NCBI GenBank assembly: GCA_007135435.1
Contig: SLIW01000440.1
Span: 1 to 12,386, forward strand
Source of the DNA: Natronomonas sp.
GTDB lineage: Archaea; Halobacteriota; Halobacteria; Halobacteriales; Haloarculaceae
Direction: 5' to 3'
DNA: 12,386 nucleotides
The position numbers were made by a program, and so were the translations under genes. Each line of letters begins with the position of its first letter. Position 1 is the first letter of the stretch. Shown here in pieces: positions 6,265-12,365 of the stretch. A model generated the notes under the pieces. The model worked only from the letters and a program-made list of their open reading frames with translations. It did no database searches and had not been told where the DNA came from.

Positions 6265-8061
6265 TCATCGTGTCTCCTCCTCGGTGGCTGGATGGATGTT
6301 CTGGTTCAGCCGGAATCGGTTTTCGGGGTCGTACTCGGCCTTCAACCTCGCGAGACGCTCGTGGATCTCCTCGCCGTGGCCTGCGCGCACCAGTTCCTCT
6401 CCTTCCTCACCGAGGCCGGCGAAGTTGAGGTAGAGCCCCCCGTCGGAGAATCGGTGCATGTCCTCCCAGACGTCGCGTGCCCAGGCGATGTTCTCCGCTG
6501 TGTGATCGGGATCGTCCCACGTCGCGTCGATGCTCAGATTGAAGGTCGTGCTCCGGTCGCCAAACGCGGTCTCCGTGGGGCCGACCCGATTCATGGCGCC
6601 GCCGTGGTGCCAGATCGGCATCAACGTGTCCGGAGACGGCCGTGCTTCGGCGTGGGTGACGATCGCGTCGATCACGTCCTCGTCCAGGCTGTCCAGGTCG
6701 AGTGACTTCCAGTAGTACAGTCTCCCCTCGTGGAGAATCGGGTCGAACATCTGCTGGATGTGTGTGTATGGCATCACCCCGCTCAGATCGAGTAGCGGAT
6801 CGGCGAGTTCGCGGAGTGGCTGCAGCACGCGCTTCCCCTCTTCCGGCGGCCCGCAGTGCATCGCGGGGAAGACCACGATCGGCTCGCCGTGGAGTTCCTC
6901 GGGAAAATCGGGCACCGCGGGGATCGACCAGAAGACTGCCTGTGCAGTCACTTCCTCTGGCATCTCTTCGATCATGTCCCGCCACACTGCCAGGAGTTCG
7001 CGTGCCGTATCGTGCGGGTACATCGGCGCGGCGAACATCACCTCCGGGCCCACCGGGTGGAGCCGATATTCGAAGCTGGTGACCACGCCGAAGTTCCCAC
7101 CTCCACCTCTGAGCCCCCAGAACAACTCCGCGTTCTCGTGTTCGCTGGCAGTGAGCACCGTCCCGTCTGCGGTCACGACGTCGACCGACACGAGGTTGTC
7201 GATCGAGAGCCCGTACTTTCTGCGGAGCCAGCCCATCCCGCCGCCGAGGGTCAATCCGGCGACGCCGGTGATCGACACGTTGCCACCTGGCGTGGCGAGC
7301 CCGAAAACCTGCGTCTCCCGGTCGACGTCGGCCCACGTGGCGCCTCCCGCTACTCGGACAGTCTCCGCGTCGAGATCGACGTGGACGCCTGTCATCGCGG
7401 AGAGGTCGATGACCATCCCGCCATCACAGACGGCGGAGCCGGCGACGTTGTGACCGCCGCCACGGACCGCCACGAGGAGGTCGCGCTCACGGCTGAAGTT
7501 CACGGCGTCGATGACGTCCGCCACACCGCTACAGTGGACGATCAGCGCCGGATACCTGTCGATCATGCCGTTCCAGACCGCTCTCACCTCGTCGTAGGCG
7601 GCGTCGCCGGGGCACGTCACGTCCCCGCTGAGCCCCCCGACGAACGCCTCCACGCTCCGGTCGTCGAGCAGCGTCCCGGACCATTCCACGATGCGATCGT
7701 CCTCGACGTGGACGACTTCGAACCCCGAGAGGGTCGTCTCGTCGTCCGCATCGATCGGGTCGCTCCCCGGGAACTCTCCCGCTACGGTTCCGGACGTCCG
7801 GACGACCACCGTCCCGTCGGCGACGACGGTGACATCATCGACGGTCAAATTCAGGTCGGTGACGCCGTCCGCGATCCTGGAGACGAACTGTTTGTAGCCC
7901 TCCGGTCCGGTTCCAGTGGTTGGATTTGCGGGATCGTGAACGATCACCTCGGGGGCGAACACGGATTCGATCTGGTCGAGGTCGCCGTCGTTCCAGGCCG
8001 CATCGACGAGGGTGCGGCCGAGCGTTTCGTGGTCGGTTGGACTTCCGGATCGGATCGTCAT
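6265..8061 (-). CDS. Fusion of SnoaL-like domain and berberine-bridge-type FAD oxidoreductase
   Basis: A 598-residue soluble protein with two parts. Residues about 10-135 are a SnoaL/NTF2-like domain (TGPEGYKQFVSRIADGVTDL at 51-70, VVHVEDDRIVEW at 116-127). Residues about 143-598 are a PCMH-type FAD oxidase with a C-terminal BBE domain. FAD signatures include VRGGGHNVAG at 199-208, where His204 is the expected covalent 8-alpha-histidyl site, and GVAGLTLGGGMGWLRRKYGL at 266-285. The usual second (cysteinyl) FAD link is absent: TPGGNVSITGVAG at 257-269 has no Cys. The BBE end YDPENRFRLNQN at 577-588 is intact. The family oxidises alcohols, sugars or alkaloid-like compounds with oxygen. The frame is continuous across the joint, so this is a true fusion. 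The ATG start gives the full N-terminal domain. An operator-like repeat lies upstream. Substrate unknown. Confidence 0.93.
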   Translation of the reverse strand: MTIRSGSPTDHETLGRTLVDAAWNDGDLDQIESVFAPEVIVHDPANPTTGTGPEGYKQFVSRIADGVTDLNLTVDDVTVVADGTVVVRTSGTVAGEFPGSDPIDADDETTLSGFEVVHVEDDRIVEWSGTLLDDRSVEAFVGGLSGDVTCPGDAAYDEVRAVWNGMIDRYPALIVHCSGVADVIDAVNFSRERDLLVAVRGGGHNVAGSAVCDGGMVIDLSAMTGVHVDLDAETVRVAGGATWADVDRETQVFGLATPGGNVSITGVAGLTLGGGMGWLRRKYGLSIDNLVSVDVVTADGTVLTASEHENAELFWGLRGGGGNFGVVTSFEYRLHPVGPEVMFAAPMYPHDTARELLAVWRDMIEEMPEEVTAQAVFWSIPAVPDFPEELHGEPIVVFPAMHCGPPEEGKRVLQPLRELADPLLDLSGVMPYTHIQQMFDPILHEGRLYYWKSLDLDSLDEDVIDAIVTHAEARPSPDTLMPIWHHGGAMNRVGPTETAFGDRSTTFNLSIDATWDDPDHTAENIAWARDVWEDMHRFSDGGLYLNFAGLGEEGEELVRAGHGEEIHERLARLKAEYDPENRFRLNQNIHPATEEETR

Positions 8062-8081
8062 GGTTGTGTCACGCGATTGAG

Positions 8082-8099
8082 CACTCGTACCCCCGAGTG
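8082..8099 (-). promoter_or_regulatory. Hairpin in the probable leader of the FAD oxidase
   Basis: Perfect 6-bp arms cactcg/cgagtg enclose a 6-nt loop, 21-38 nt before the oxidase ATG. TATA-like ggatatac (minus strand, 8122-8129) would start transcription near this hairpin. The alternative palindromic AT box at 8148-8157 would place the hairpin within the leader. Confidence 0.35.
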
Positions 8100-8147
8100 G
8101 GTCGAGCCTCCCCGTATCGAATGTATATCCGACAACGACGGCGGGAT

Positions 8148-8157
8148 GATTATAATC
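8148..8157 (-). promoter_or_regulatory. Palindromic AT box, candidate oxidase promoter
   Basis: The sequence gattataatc is a perfect 10-bp palindrome and TATA-like on the minus strand. Initiation about 26 nt downstream would leave a leader of about 60 nt for the FAD oxidase. The operator-like repeat at 8198-8218 lies about 40 bp farther upstream, an activator-like position. Confidence 0.45.
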
Positions 8158-8197
8158 GACTAGTGATACTTTCTCGAGCGATGAGACTCCCTCTAGA

Positions 8198-8218
8198 GTG
8201 TCTCACGTCCTGAGACAC
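8198..8218. promoter_or_regulatory. Candidate operator upstream of the FAD oxidase
   Basis: Perfect 8-bp arms gtgtctca and tgagacac surround a 5-nt centre. The core tctca-N5-tgaga is identical in arms and spacing to the repeat in front of the regulator gene (5240-5260). A further tgagac half-site lies at 8182-8187. It is upstream of the oxidase promoter region and downstream of the GMC remnant. Confidence 0.5.
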
Positions 8219-8357
8219 CGCCGTTCGGATGGGCGAACACTGAGCAGAAGACGGTGGTCCGCTCAGATCTCTGGGCCCTTCCCTGTGACTAACCCTCTCG
8301 TCGTCGGAACAAATCGTGGACAAGACGACCGCTCCTCTGTCGCGCCACGGATGGGCA

Positions 8358-8519
8358 TCAGCCCATGTCGTGGCCGTACGCGTGGATCAGATCCGCTGCC
8401 CGTTCGGCGATGGCGAGGGTCGGCGCATTGGTGTTGCCGCTGGTGATCCGTGGCATGATCGAAGCGTCGACGACACGGAGCCCGTCGACGCCGTGGAATT
8501 CGACCCTCTGGCGGCACGT
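8358..8519 (-). pseudogene. C-terminal remnant of a GMC-family oxidoreductase
   Basis: An open stretch of 53 codons ends at a normal TGA and reads as the very end of a glucose-methanol-choline oxidoreductase: [17 protein letters not shown], then [19 protein letters not shown], then a short tail. SGNTNAP holds the conserved catalytic-site Asn of the family. An in-frame stop codon lies immediately upstream of the first codon (8520-8522), and no GMC-like sequence is seen beyond it. The FAD-binding domain, the catalytic His and about nine tenths of the protein are missing. The first residues (TCRQR) might be a collapsed form of the usual TCRMG region. Same strand as the FAD oxidase, which begins about 300 bp downstream. 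Clearly non-functional as a GMC enzyme. Confidence 0.85.
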
Positions 8520-8537
8520 TCAGGAATCTGAGGACCG

Positions 8538-8559
8538 AAAAGTAATACTGACAGTATTA
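8538..8559 (-). terminator. Hairpin plus T tract after the winged-helix/membrane protein operon
   Basis: On the minus strand, 7-bp arms taatact/agtatta with a 3-nt centre are followed by CTTTTC, 34 nt past the stop of the membrane protein gene. This is the order expected of a factor-independent terminator. The AT-rich palindrome could alternatively be a binding site. Confidence 0.45.
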
Positions 8560-8592
8560 ACCGAACCCGAATGCCCTCAGCGCCAACGCCAA

Positions 8593-8901
8593 TTATTCGT
8601 TTTCTTCATTCCGGAGAACGACTGTATATCGCATCGATCCTCCGTACAATGAGTAGATAACGAACAGCATTCCAACGGCGACGATTCCAGTCTGGATCGC
8701 GCTCGCCTGATAAATCGTCAGCACGTCTAGCTCATAGAGGATTCCTTCGATGACGGAACCCAGACTAATAAACACGAATCCAACGGCAACGAACAGCATC
8801 GGTTGCCCGTTCCCACGGCGATAACTCCGATAGGCCTGTCCAGCGATGATCAACCCGAGTATGATGACGACAAGTTTGGCGAGTATCAGTTCGGTATGCA
8901 T
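8593..8901 (-). CDS. Small three-helix membrane protein, DUF7521-like
   Basis: A 102-residue integral membrane protein with three predicted hydrophobic segments at about 4-22 (LILAKLVVIILGLIIAG), 35-53 and 68-86. A basic loop (YRSYRRGNG, 24-32) after the first helix is likely cytoplasmic. The tail YTVVLRNEENE is charged. Its pattern matches a haloarchaeal family of small membrane proteins commonly encoded right after a winged-helix regulator; biochemical function is unknown. The ATG at 8901 is chosen because it lies only 2 nt after the regulator's stop and a GGAGGG ribosome-binding site sits inside the end of the regulator gene. The two are surely cotranscribed and probably translationally coupled. 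It might act as a membrane partner for the regulator, but that is inference. The family name is given from recall of the arrangement. Confidence 0.8.
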   Translation of the reverse strand: MHTELILAKLVVIILGLIIAGQAYRSYRRGNGQPMLFVAVGFVFISLGSVIEGILYELDVLTIYQASAIQTGIVAVGMLFVIYSLYGGSMRYTVVLRNEENE

Positions 8902-8903
8902 GG

Positions 8904-9251
8904 TTACTCCCTCCGCATTCCGCCCCACATTCCGGCTAGTCGATCCGCTGGATCTTCCTCGATCTCCAGTTGTACGTCGTATACACCATCGTGGAATGTG
9001 ACGTAGACGGAGTTGAGCAAAGTCTCGTATTGCGTGCGATGGTGACCTTCCGGATCTATCTGGAGGTTCTCGCTCACCAGTCCCATCGATCGGAGTTGAT
9101 CCAGTCGTTCGTACACTGTTGACCTGGAGCCTCTGCACTTCTCCCCGATCTCTTCGGCTACCATGGGTTGTTTACTCAGATGGGCCAGAATCTGGCGGGC
9201 GTAGTTGTCACACAGGAGATCGAGCGCTTCTTCGGATTCTGACTCGCCCAT
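8904..9251 (-). CDS. Small winged-helix transcriptional regulator (ArsR-like fold)
   Basis: A 115-residue predicted DNA-binding protein. Residues about 8-75 form the winged helix: LLCDNYARQILAHLSKQPM (first helices), VAEEIGEKCRGSRSTVYERL with the recognition helix near 42-54, and the hinge DPEGHHRTQYE typical of haloarchaeal helix-turn-helix proteins in this class. The C-terminus (LEIEEDPADRLAGMWGGMRRE) is short, with no separate sensor domain. The ATG at 9251 is preferred because the in-frame sequence farther upstream runs through the divergent promoter region and is not protein-like. The next gene, for a membrane protein, starts 2 nt after its TAA stop. It is divergent from the SHOCT-DUF302-SHOCT-halocyanin operon and is the obvious candidate to control it. 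Cys14 and Cys39 are its only cysteines; metal sensing cannot be claimed. Confidence 0.87.
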   Translation of the reverse strand: MGESESEEALDLLCDNYARQILAHLSKQPMVAEEIGEKCRGSRSTVYERLDQLRSMGLVSENLQIDPEGHHRTQYETLLNSVYVTFHDGVYDVQLEIEEDPADRLAGMWGGMRRE

Positions 9252-9377
9252 GTAATAGGTGACCTTCGGAACCCAATTGGAAAAGCGCTGTCGATAGACT
9301 CCCTGTACTGGATCTTCGAGGAGATTCGTCTGGTACGTATAACTGTTTCCCACCCTCCGGGGCTCGTGGATTGTGCG

Positions 9378-9391
9378 ATATTGGCTAATAT
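9378..9391. promoter_or_regulatory. Inverted repeat overlapping the divergent promoter
   Basis: The sequence atatt-ggct-aatat runs into the TATA-like element of the SHOCT operon (9386-9394). Its position over the BRE/TATA region would let a bound repressor block transcription. It is a candidate operator for the divergently encoded winged-helix protein, but 5-bp AT-rich arms can arise by chance. Confidence 0.35.
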
Positions 9392-9394
9392 ATA
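9386..9394 (+). promoter_or_regulatory. TATA box of the SHOCT-DUF302-halocyanin operon
   Basis: The sequence taatatata lies 31-39 nt before the ATG at 9425. Initiation about 26 nt downstream would fall near 9415-9420, giving a leader under 10 nt. This argues for the 9425 start over an upstream ATG at 9404, which would precede the transcription start. Confidence 0.55.
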
Positions 9395-9424
9395 CAATAA
9401 CGTATGATAGGATGTGGAAGCACC

Positions 9425-9796
9425 ATGATGCAATCACTACAATCGGCTGCACGAACTGGACGGACGGTACTCGTCACAGGCATCACACTCCTCATCGGAG
9501 CCACGGGATCCGCGGTGGCCCACCAGGGGGGCAGTGTTGGCGGCGGCATGATGGACAACGGCTGGGGGATGTTCGGTGGCTGGGGCTTCCTTTGGCTCCT
9601 GTTGCTTGTCGGAGTCATCGCCCTCCTTGTCCCCGTGGTCAGCGGTACCGAACGGTCTGGGAACGGGGGACAGCCAGACCGCGCCGACGATGAACTACGG
9701 AAACAGTACGCCCGCGGTGAACTCTCCGACGAGGAGTTCGAAAAACGGCGACGGAAACTGCAACCAGACACGACCGTTCAAGAGAACATCAACTGA
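9425..9796 (+). CDS. SHOCT-domain membrane protein with signal peptide (first copy)
   Basis: A 123-residue envelope protein. Residues about 13-32 form a signal peptide or first membrane helix (TVLVTGITLLIGATGSAVA). A short Gly/Met-rich outer segment follows (GGGMMDNGWGMFGGWG, 39-54), then a membrane helix at 55-73 and a polar linker. A cytoplasmic SHOCT motif ends it: DDELRKQYARGELSDEEFEKR at 88-108. SHOCT is a short C-terminal helical motif often found on small membrane proteins and thought to mediate oligomerisation. The protein is clearly paralogous to the one at 10217-10537. The ATG at 9425 (or the adjacent one at 9428) is preferred over 9404 from the TATA position. It is first in a four-gene operon, 7 nt before the DUF302 gene. 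The Met and His residues (AHQGG, GGGMM) near the membrane could bind copper; that is inference. Confidence 0.85.
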   Translation: MMQSLQSAARTGRTVLVTGITLLIGATGSAVAHQGGSVGGGMMDNGWGMFGGWGFLWLLLLVGVIALLVPVVSGTERSGNGGQPDRADDELRKQYARGELSDEEFEKRRRKLQPDTTVQENIN

Positions 9797-9803
9797 TCAA
9801 CTC

Positions 9804-10220
9804 ATGACATACACCATTACGACGACAATCGATGCACAGTTCGACGATGTGGTAGCTGAAGTGACAACTGCACTGGAAGACGAGGGATTCGGTGTCCTCT
9901 CTACCATCGATCTCCAGACAACGCTGAAGGAGAAGCTCGACGTTGAAATCGATCAGTATCAGATCCTTGGAGCCTGTAATCCAGCGCTTGCCCACCAGGG
10001 GCTCGCAGAAGAACCGGCGTTAGGAGCATTGCTTCCGTGTAACGTGATCGTCTATGAGGCCGACGACGCCGTCGTCGTGAGCGCCGTCGATCCCCAACGA
10101 CTCCTCGATGTCACCGACAATCCACAGCTAGAGGCGATCGCGACGGACGTTTACGAGCGATTCGAGCGAGTGATCACAACCATTGCCGAGCGATTCCCAT
10201 CCGGAGGTGAATCCCGATGA
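9804..10220 (+). CDS. DUF302 family protein
   Basis: A 138-residue soluble protein, a full-length single DUF302 domain. The hallmark block is complete: YQILGACNPALAHQGLAEEP at 52-71 with Cys58 and His64, then GALLPCNVIVYE at 74-85 with Cys79, and VVSAVDP at 91-97. The two conserved cysteines and the histidine make metal or thiol chemistry plausible, but the biochemical role of the family is not established. No signal peptide is visible, so it should be cytoplasmic. The start ATG lies 7 nt after the first SHOCT gene's stop, and the stop overlaps the next ATG by 4 nt (atga), so it is firmly inside the operon. DUF302 proteins often accompany redox or heavy-metal genes, and the copper lipoprotein gene in this operon fits that. 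Confidence 0.92.
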   Translation: MTYTITTTIDAQFDDVVAEVTTALEDEGFGVLSTIDLQTTLKEKLDVEIDQYQILGACNPALAHQGLAEEPALGALLPCNVIVYEADDAVVVSAVDPQRLLDVTDNPQLEAIATDVYERFERVITTIAERFPSGGESR

Positions 10221-10537
10221 GTTCCATGGGGCAAACCGAGAAAACGGCGATCGTCATCCTTGTACTCGGTGTATTACTCCTGATCCCACTCTTCACGATG
10301 GGAGGTGGAATGATGGGTACTGGCTGGGGGGCGTTCGGTAGTGGAATGTTTCTCTGGCCGCTGTTGGCGCTAGGACTCATCGCACTTGCGATCTACTGGG
10401 CTGGAAGCCAGAGCGAAGACCGCGATGCAGAACAGCCAGATCCGGCACGCGTGGAACTTCGTGAACGGTACGCACGTGGCGAGATCAACGACGAAGAGTT
10501 CGAAGACCGACTCCAGATGCTCCGCGATAATCGGTGA
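10217..10537 (+). CDS. SHOCT-domain membrane protein (second copy)
   Basis: A 106-residue membrane protein with a helix at about 10-27 (TAIVILVLGVLLLIPLFT), a Gly/Met-rich turn GGGMMGTGWGAFGSGM at 29-44, a second helix at 45-62, a polar linker, and a SHOCT motif VELRERYARGEINDEEFEDRL at 79-99. It is a paralogue of the first gene of the operon: the GGGMM-x-x-GWG-x-F turn, helix and SHOCT end align without gaps. The start overlaps the DUF302 stop (atga), with a strong GGAGGTGA ribosome-binding site at 10203-10210. The overlap suggests translational coupling. The two copies may form a hetero-oligomer. Function is unknown; the shared Met-rich outer turn and the neighbouring copper protein point to metal handling as one possibility. 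Confidence 0.88.
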   Translation: MSSMGQTEKTAIVILVLGVLLLIPLFTMGGGMMGTGWGAFGSGMFLWPLLALGLIALAIYWAGSQSEDRDAEQPDPARVELRERYARGEINDEEFEDRLQMLRDNR

Positions 10538-10543
10538 TTCCCG

Positions 10544-11245
10544 ATGACCGATCAACCACTTACTCGACGACGAACGCTCGCGTTCACGGGAAGTACAATC
10601 GCCATTGGACTTGCTGGATGTCTGGGCGATAGCACAAACCCGCCCGCGAATACCGAAGACGATGGCAGAGCCCGCGAGGATGCGAGCCAAGATGGATCGG
10701 ATGCCGATGACCATGACCACGACACCGATCATACGCTCGGTCATCCGGAGGAACACATCGAAGTGACGATGGAGTCCGACGACGACGCTCACCACTTCGT
10801 CCCCCACACCGTTCACATCGAACCTGGTGGAACGGTCACGTGGGTCCTCGACACCGGCGTCCACGACACGGTCGCCTACCATCCGGAGAACGCCTCCGTC
10901 CTCCCGTCAGCGACCGAGCAACGAATCCCCGACGGTATCGATCCGTGGGCGAGTGACGTGTACGATACGGCAGGTCAAACGTTCGAGGTGACCTTCGAAG
11001 CGGAGGGCATCTACGACTACACCTGTACGATCGCCGGACACGGCCATCGGGGAGGAGGCCACCACGGCGGGCATCAGACCCACGAATCCACGGGGATGGT
11101 CGGCAGAGTCGTCGTGGGTGATCCCCCGCTCGATGCGGAGGGGCAACCGGCGATGCGACCACCTTCCAGCGACCTTCCCGAAGCGGCACGACACGAACTG
11201 GAGCGGTTCAACGACCAGACACGGTCAGCGTTGAATGAACACTGA
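10544..11245 (+). CDS. Halocyanin-like blue copper lipoprotein with His-rich loop
   Basis: A 233-residue exported copper protein. The N-terminus has a Tat motif (TRRRTLAF, 7-14) and a lipobox LAGC with Cys26, so it is likely anchored outside the cell by lipid. An acidic, His-containing linker (DDHDHDTDH, 55-63) leads to a plastocyanin/azurin-like domain at about 70-195. Expected type-1 copper ligands are His107 (GVHDTVAYHP), Cys161 (IYDYTC) and Met185 (STGMVG). The second His ligand is ambiguous. Usually Cys, His and Met sit within about 10 residues, but here a Gly/His-rich insertion (166-180, six His) separates them, leaving His166 or His180 as candidates. The tail (PPSSDLPEAA) is usual for haloarchaeal members. 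The start has GGTGAT 6 nt upstream, within the end of the previous gene, so it belongs to the operon. It likely carries electrons or binds copper. Confidence 0.92.
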   Translation: MTDQPLTRRRTLAFTGSTIAIGLAGCLGDSTNPPANTEDDGRAREDASQDGSDADDHDHDTDHTLGHPEEHIEVTMESDDDAHHFVPHTVHIEPGGTVTWVLDTGVHDTVAYHPENASVLPSATEQRIPDGIDPWASDVYDTAGQTFEVTFEAEGIYDYTCTIAGHGHRGGGHHGGHQTHESTGMVGRVVVGDPPLDAEGQPAMRPPSSDLPEAARHELERFNDQTRSALNEH

Positions 11246-11606
11246 TTATCGGAAACTCTTGTATGATTATCTACACGTATATCCCCACAAATTCTCCCCG
11301 TTAGTGCTGCTAGTTGTCGGTATGTGATCCAGTATCCCATCGCGATATCCTCCCATGACCAGAGCAGCGATTTCTTATCCGATTCTTGCCAACTGTCGAT
11401 GTGAACGCACGACGAGAGGACGAGACTACTTTTTATTTGGATTTCAAATCTAATTTATTCAATATTTTACTTGATGCGCACGAGGTCTACCCACGTCGCT
11501 CTAGGTGAATCACCTTGCAAGCAAGAATTCTCGTTCCATGAACCCGACTCGGCCTGTATTGGTCGTTCGTGTGTGCAACCACCTGCAACTGTTAGTACAG
11601 TCCCGC
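11246..11606. other. Gene-free gap between convergent operons
   Basis: No coding region seen. A T run (11430-11434) sits in a strongly AT-rich tract (about 11428-11470) and may end the halocyanin operon. A perfect 6-bp inverted repeat aggtga-a-tcacct lies at 11503-11515. A short actgt/acagt hairpin (11588-11601), six nt past the PAC2 stop, may serve that gene's termination. The AT-rich tract is close to where composition returns to the GC-rich state of the PAC2 gene. Confidence 0.5.
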
Positions 11607-12365
11607 TCACTGGTACATGCCCCGTGCGTGCGGCTCCTGCTCCTGGTACTGCTCGAGCTGGGCGGCGATCTGTTGCAGTTGGTCCTGGATCTGATCCGCC
11701 TGGTCCAGCAGTCCCTGGGTGTCGACATCGAACGCCACCAGCGGTTCGAGGGCCTCCTCGATGACGTCGTGTGCGGCGCCGGGGTCCGGGATGAAGGGGT
11801 GTGCCTTGACGATCAGCACGATGGCGGGGATGTCGGCGTGGTAGCAGTCCCGGAGGAGTGCGCCGGTGACGCCCCCGATGACGCCCGGGCCCTCGGCGAG
11901 TTCGATCCCCGCGGCCGTCGCGTCCCGTTCGAGCTCGTCAGTCGTCGAGACGGCGACCACGTCGCCGCGGGACTCCTCCGACTCGGCGGGCGCCCCCGCC
12001 AGGAACACGGCGCGGTCGAGCTCGGGCGCGAGATCGGTGAGGATGGCGTGGCTCAGCGACCGAACAGCCCAGGGGGGTATCGGCACGTCGCTCTGCAGCG
12101 TCATCAACGCGGGGTCCTCGCCGAGGTACACCCTGACGGCCTCCCGGACCCGGCCCCCGGAGAACGCCGCTACCGGCGGGAAGTCGTCGGAGATCACGTT
12201 CCCGTGGTGCTCGAGGCCCAGCTGCGAGGTGACCTGCTCGACGGCGATCGACGCGACCATCCCGAGGCCGGGCAACCCCTCGATGAGGGTCGGCGAGTCG
12301 GCCGTGCTCTCGGTCAACTGCTCGAAGCGGATGGACGGTTGATCTTCTTCATGGGGCACGCTCAT
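11607..12365 (-). CDS. PAC2 family protein (proteasome assembly chaperone-like)
   Basis: A 252-residue cytoplasmic protein of the PAC2 family, archaeal relatives of eukaryotic proteasome assembly chaperones. The signature PTLIEGLPGLGMVASIAVEQ at 25-44 and the central GVIGGVTGALLRDCY with following strand PAIVLIVKAHP are typical. The last 40 residues (LLDQADQIQDQLQQIAAQL and onward) form a Gln-rich coiled coil, as is common in haloarchaeal members. Archaeal PAC2 proteins are suggested to assist proteasome function, but the direct role in haloarchaea is not settled. The ATG at 12365 is the natural start, 21 bp from the window end, so its promoter lies mostly outside. High GC and intact domains mark it as core chromosome. 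It is convergent with the halocyanin operon and has no apparent link to it. Confidence 0.93.
   Translation of the reverse strand: MSVPHEEDQPSIRFEQLTESTADSPTLIEGLPGLGMVASIAVEQVTSQLGLEHHGNVISDDFPPVAAFSGGRVREAVRVYLGEDPALMTLQSDVPIPPWAVRSLSHAILTDLAPELDRAVFLAGAPAESEESRGDVVAVSTTDELERDATAAGIELAEGPGVIGGVTGALLRDCYHADIPAIVLIVKAHPFIPDPGAAHDVIEEALEPLVAFDVDTQGLLDQADQIQDQLQQIAAQLEQYQEQEPHARGMYQ

Noticed and set aside
6856..8163. 435-codon plus-strand open frame
   Set aside because: Antisense shadow of the FAD oxidase, which has clear FAD-binding and BBE motifs on the minus strand.
9252..9452. Upstream extension of the winged-helix regulator to 9452
   Set aside because: It would run through the divergent TATA element and overlap the SHOCT gene start; the translated extension is not protein-like for this family.
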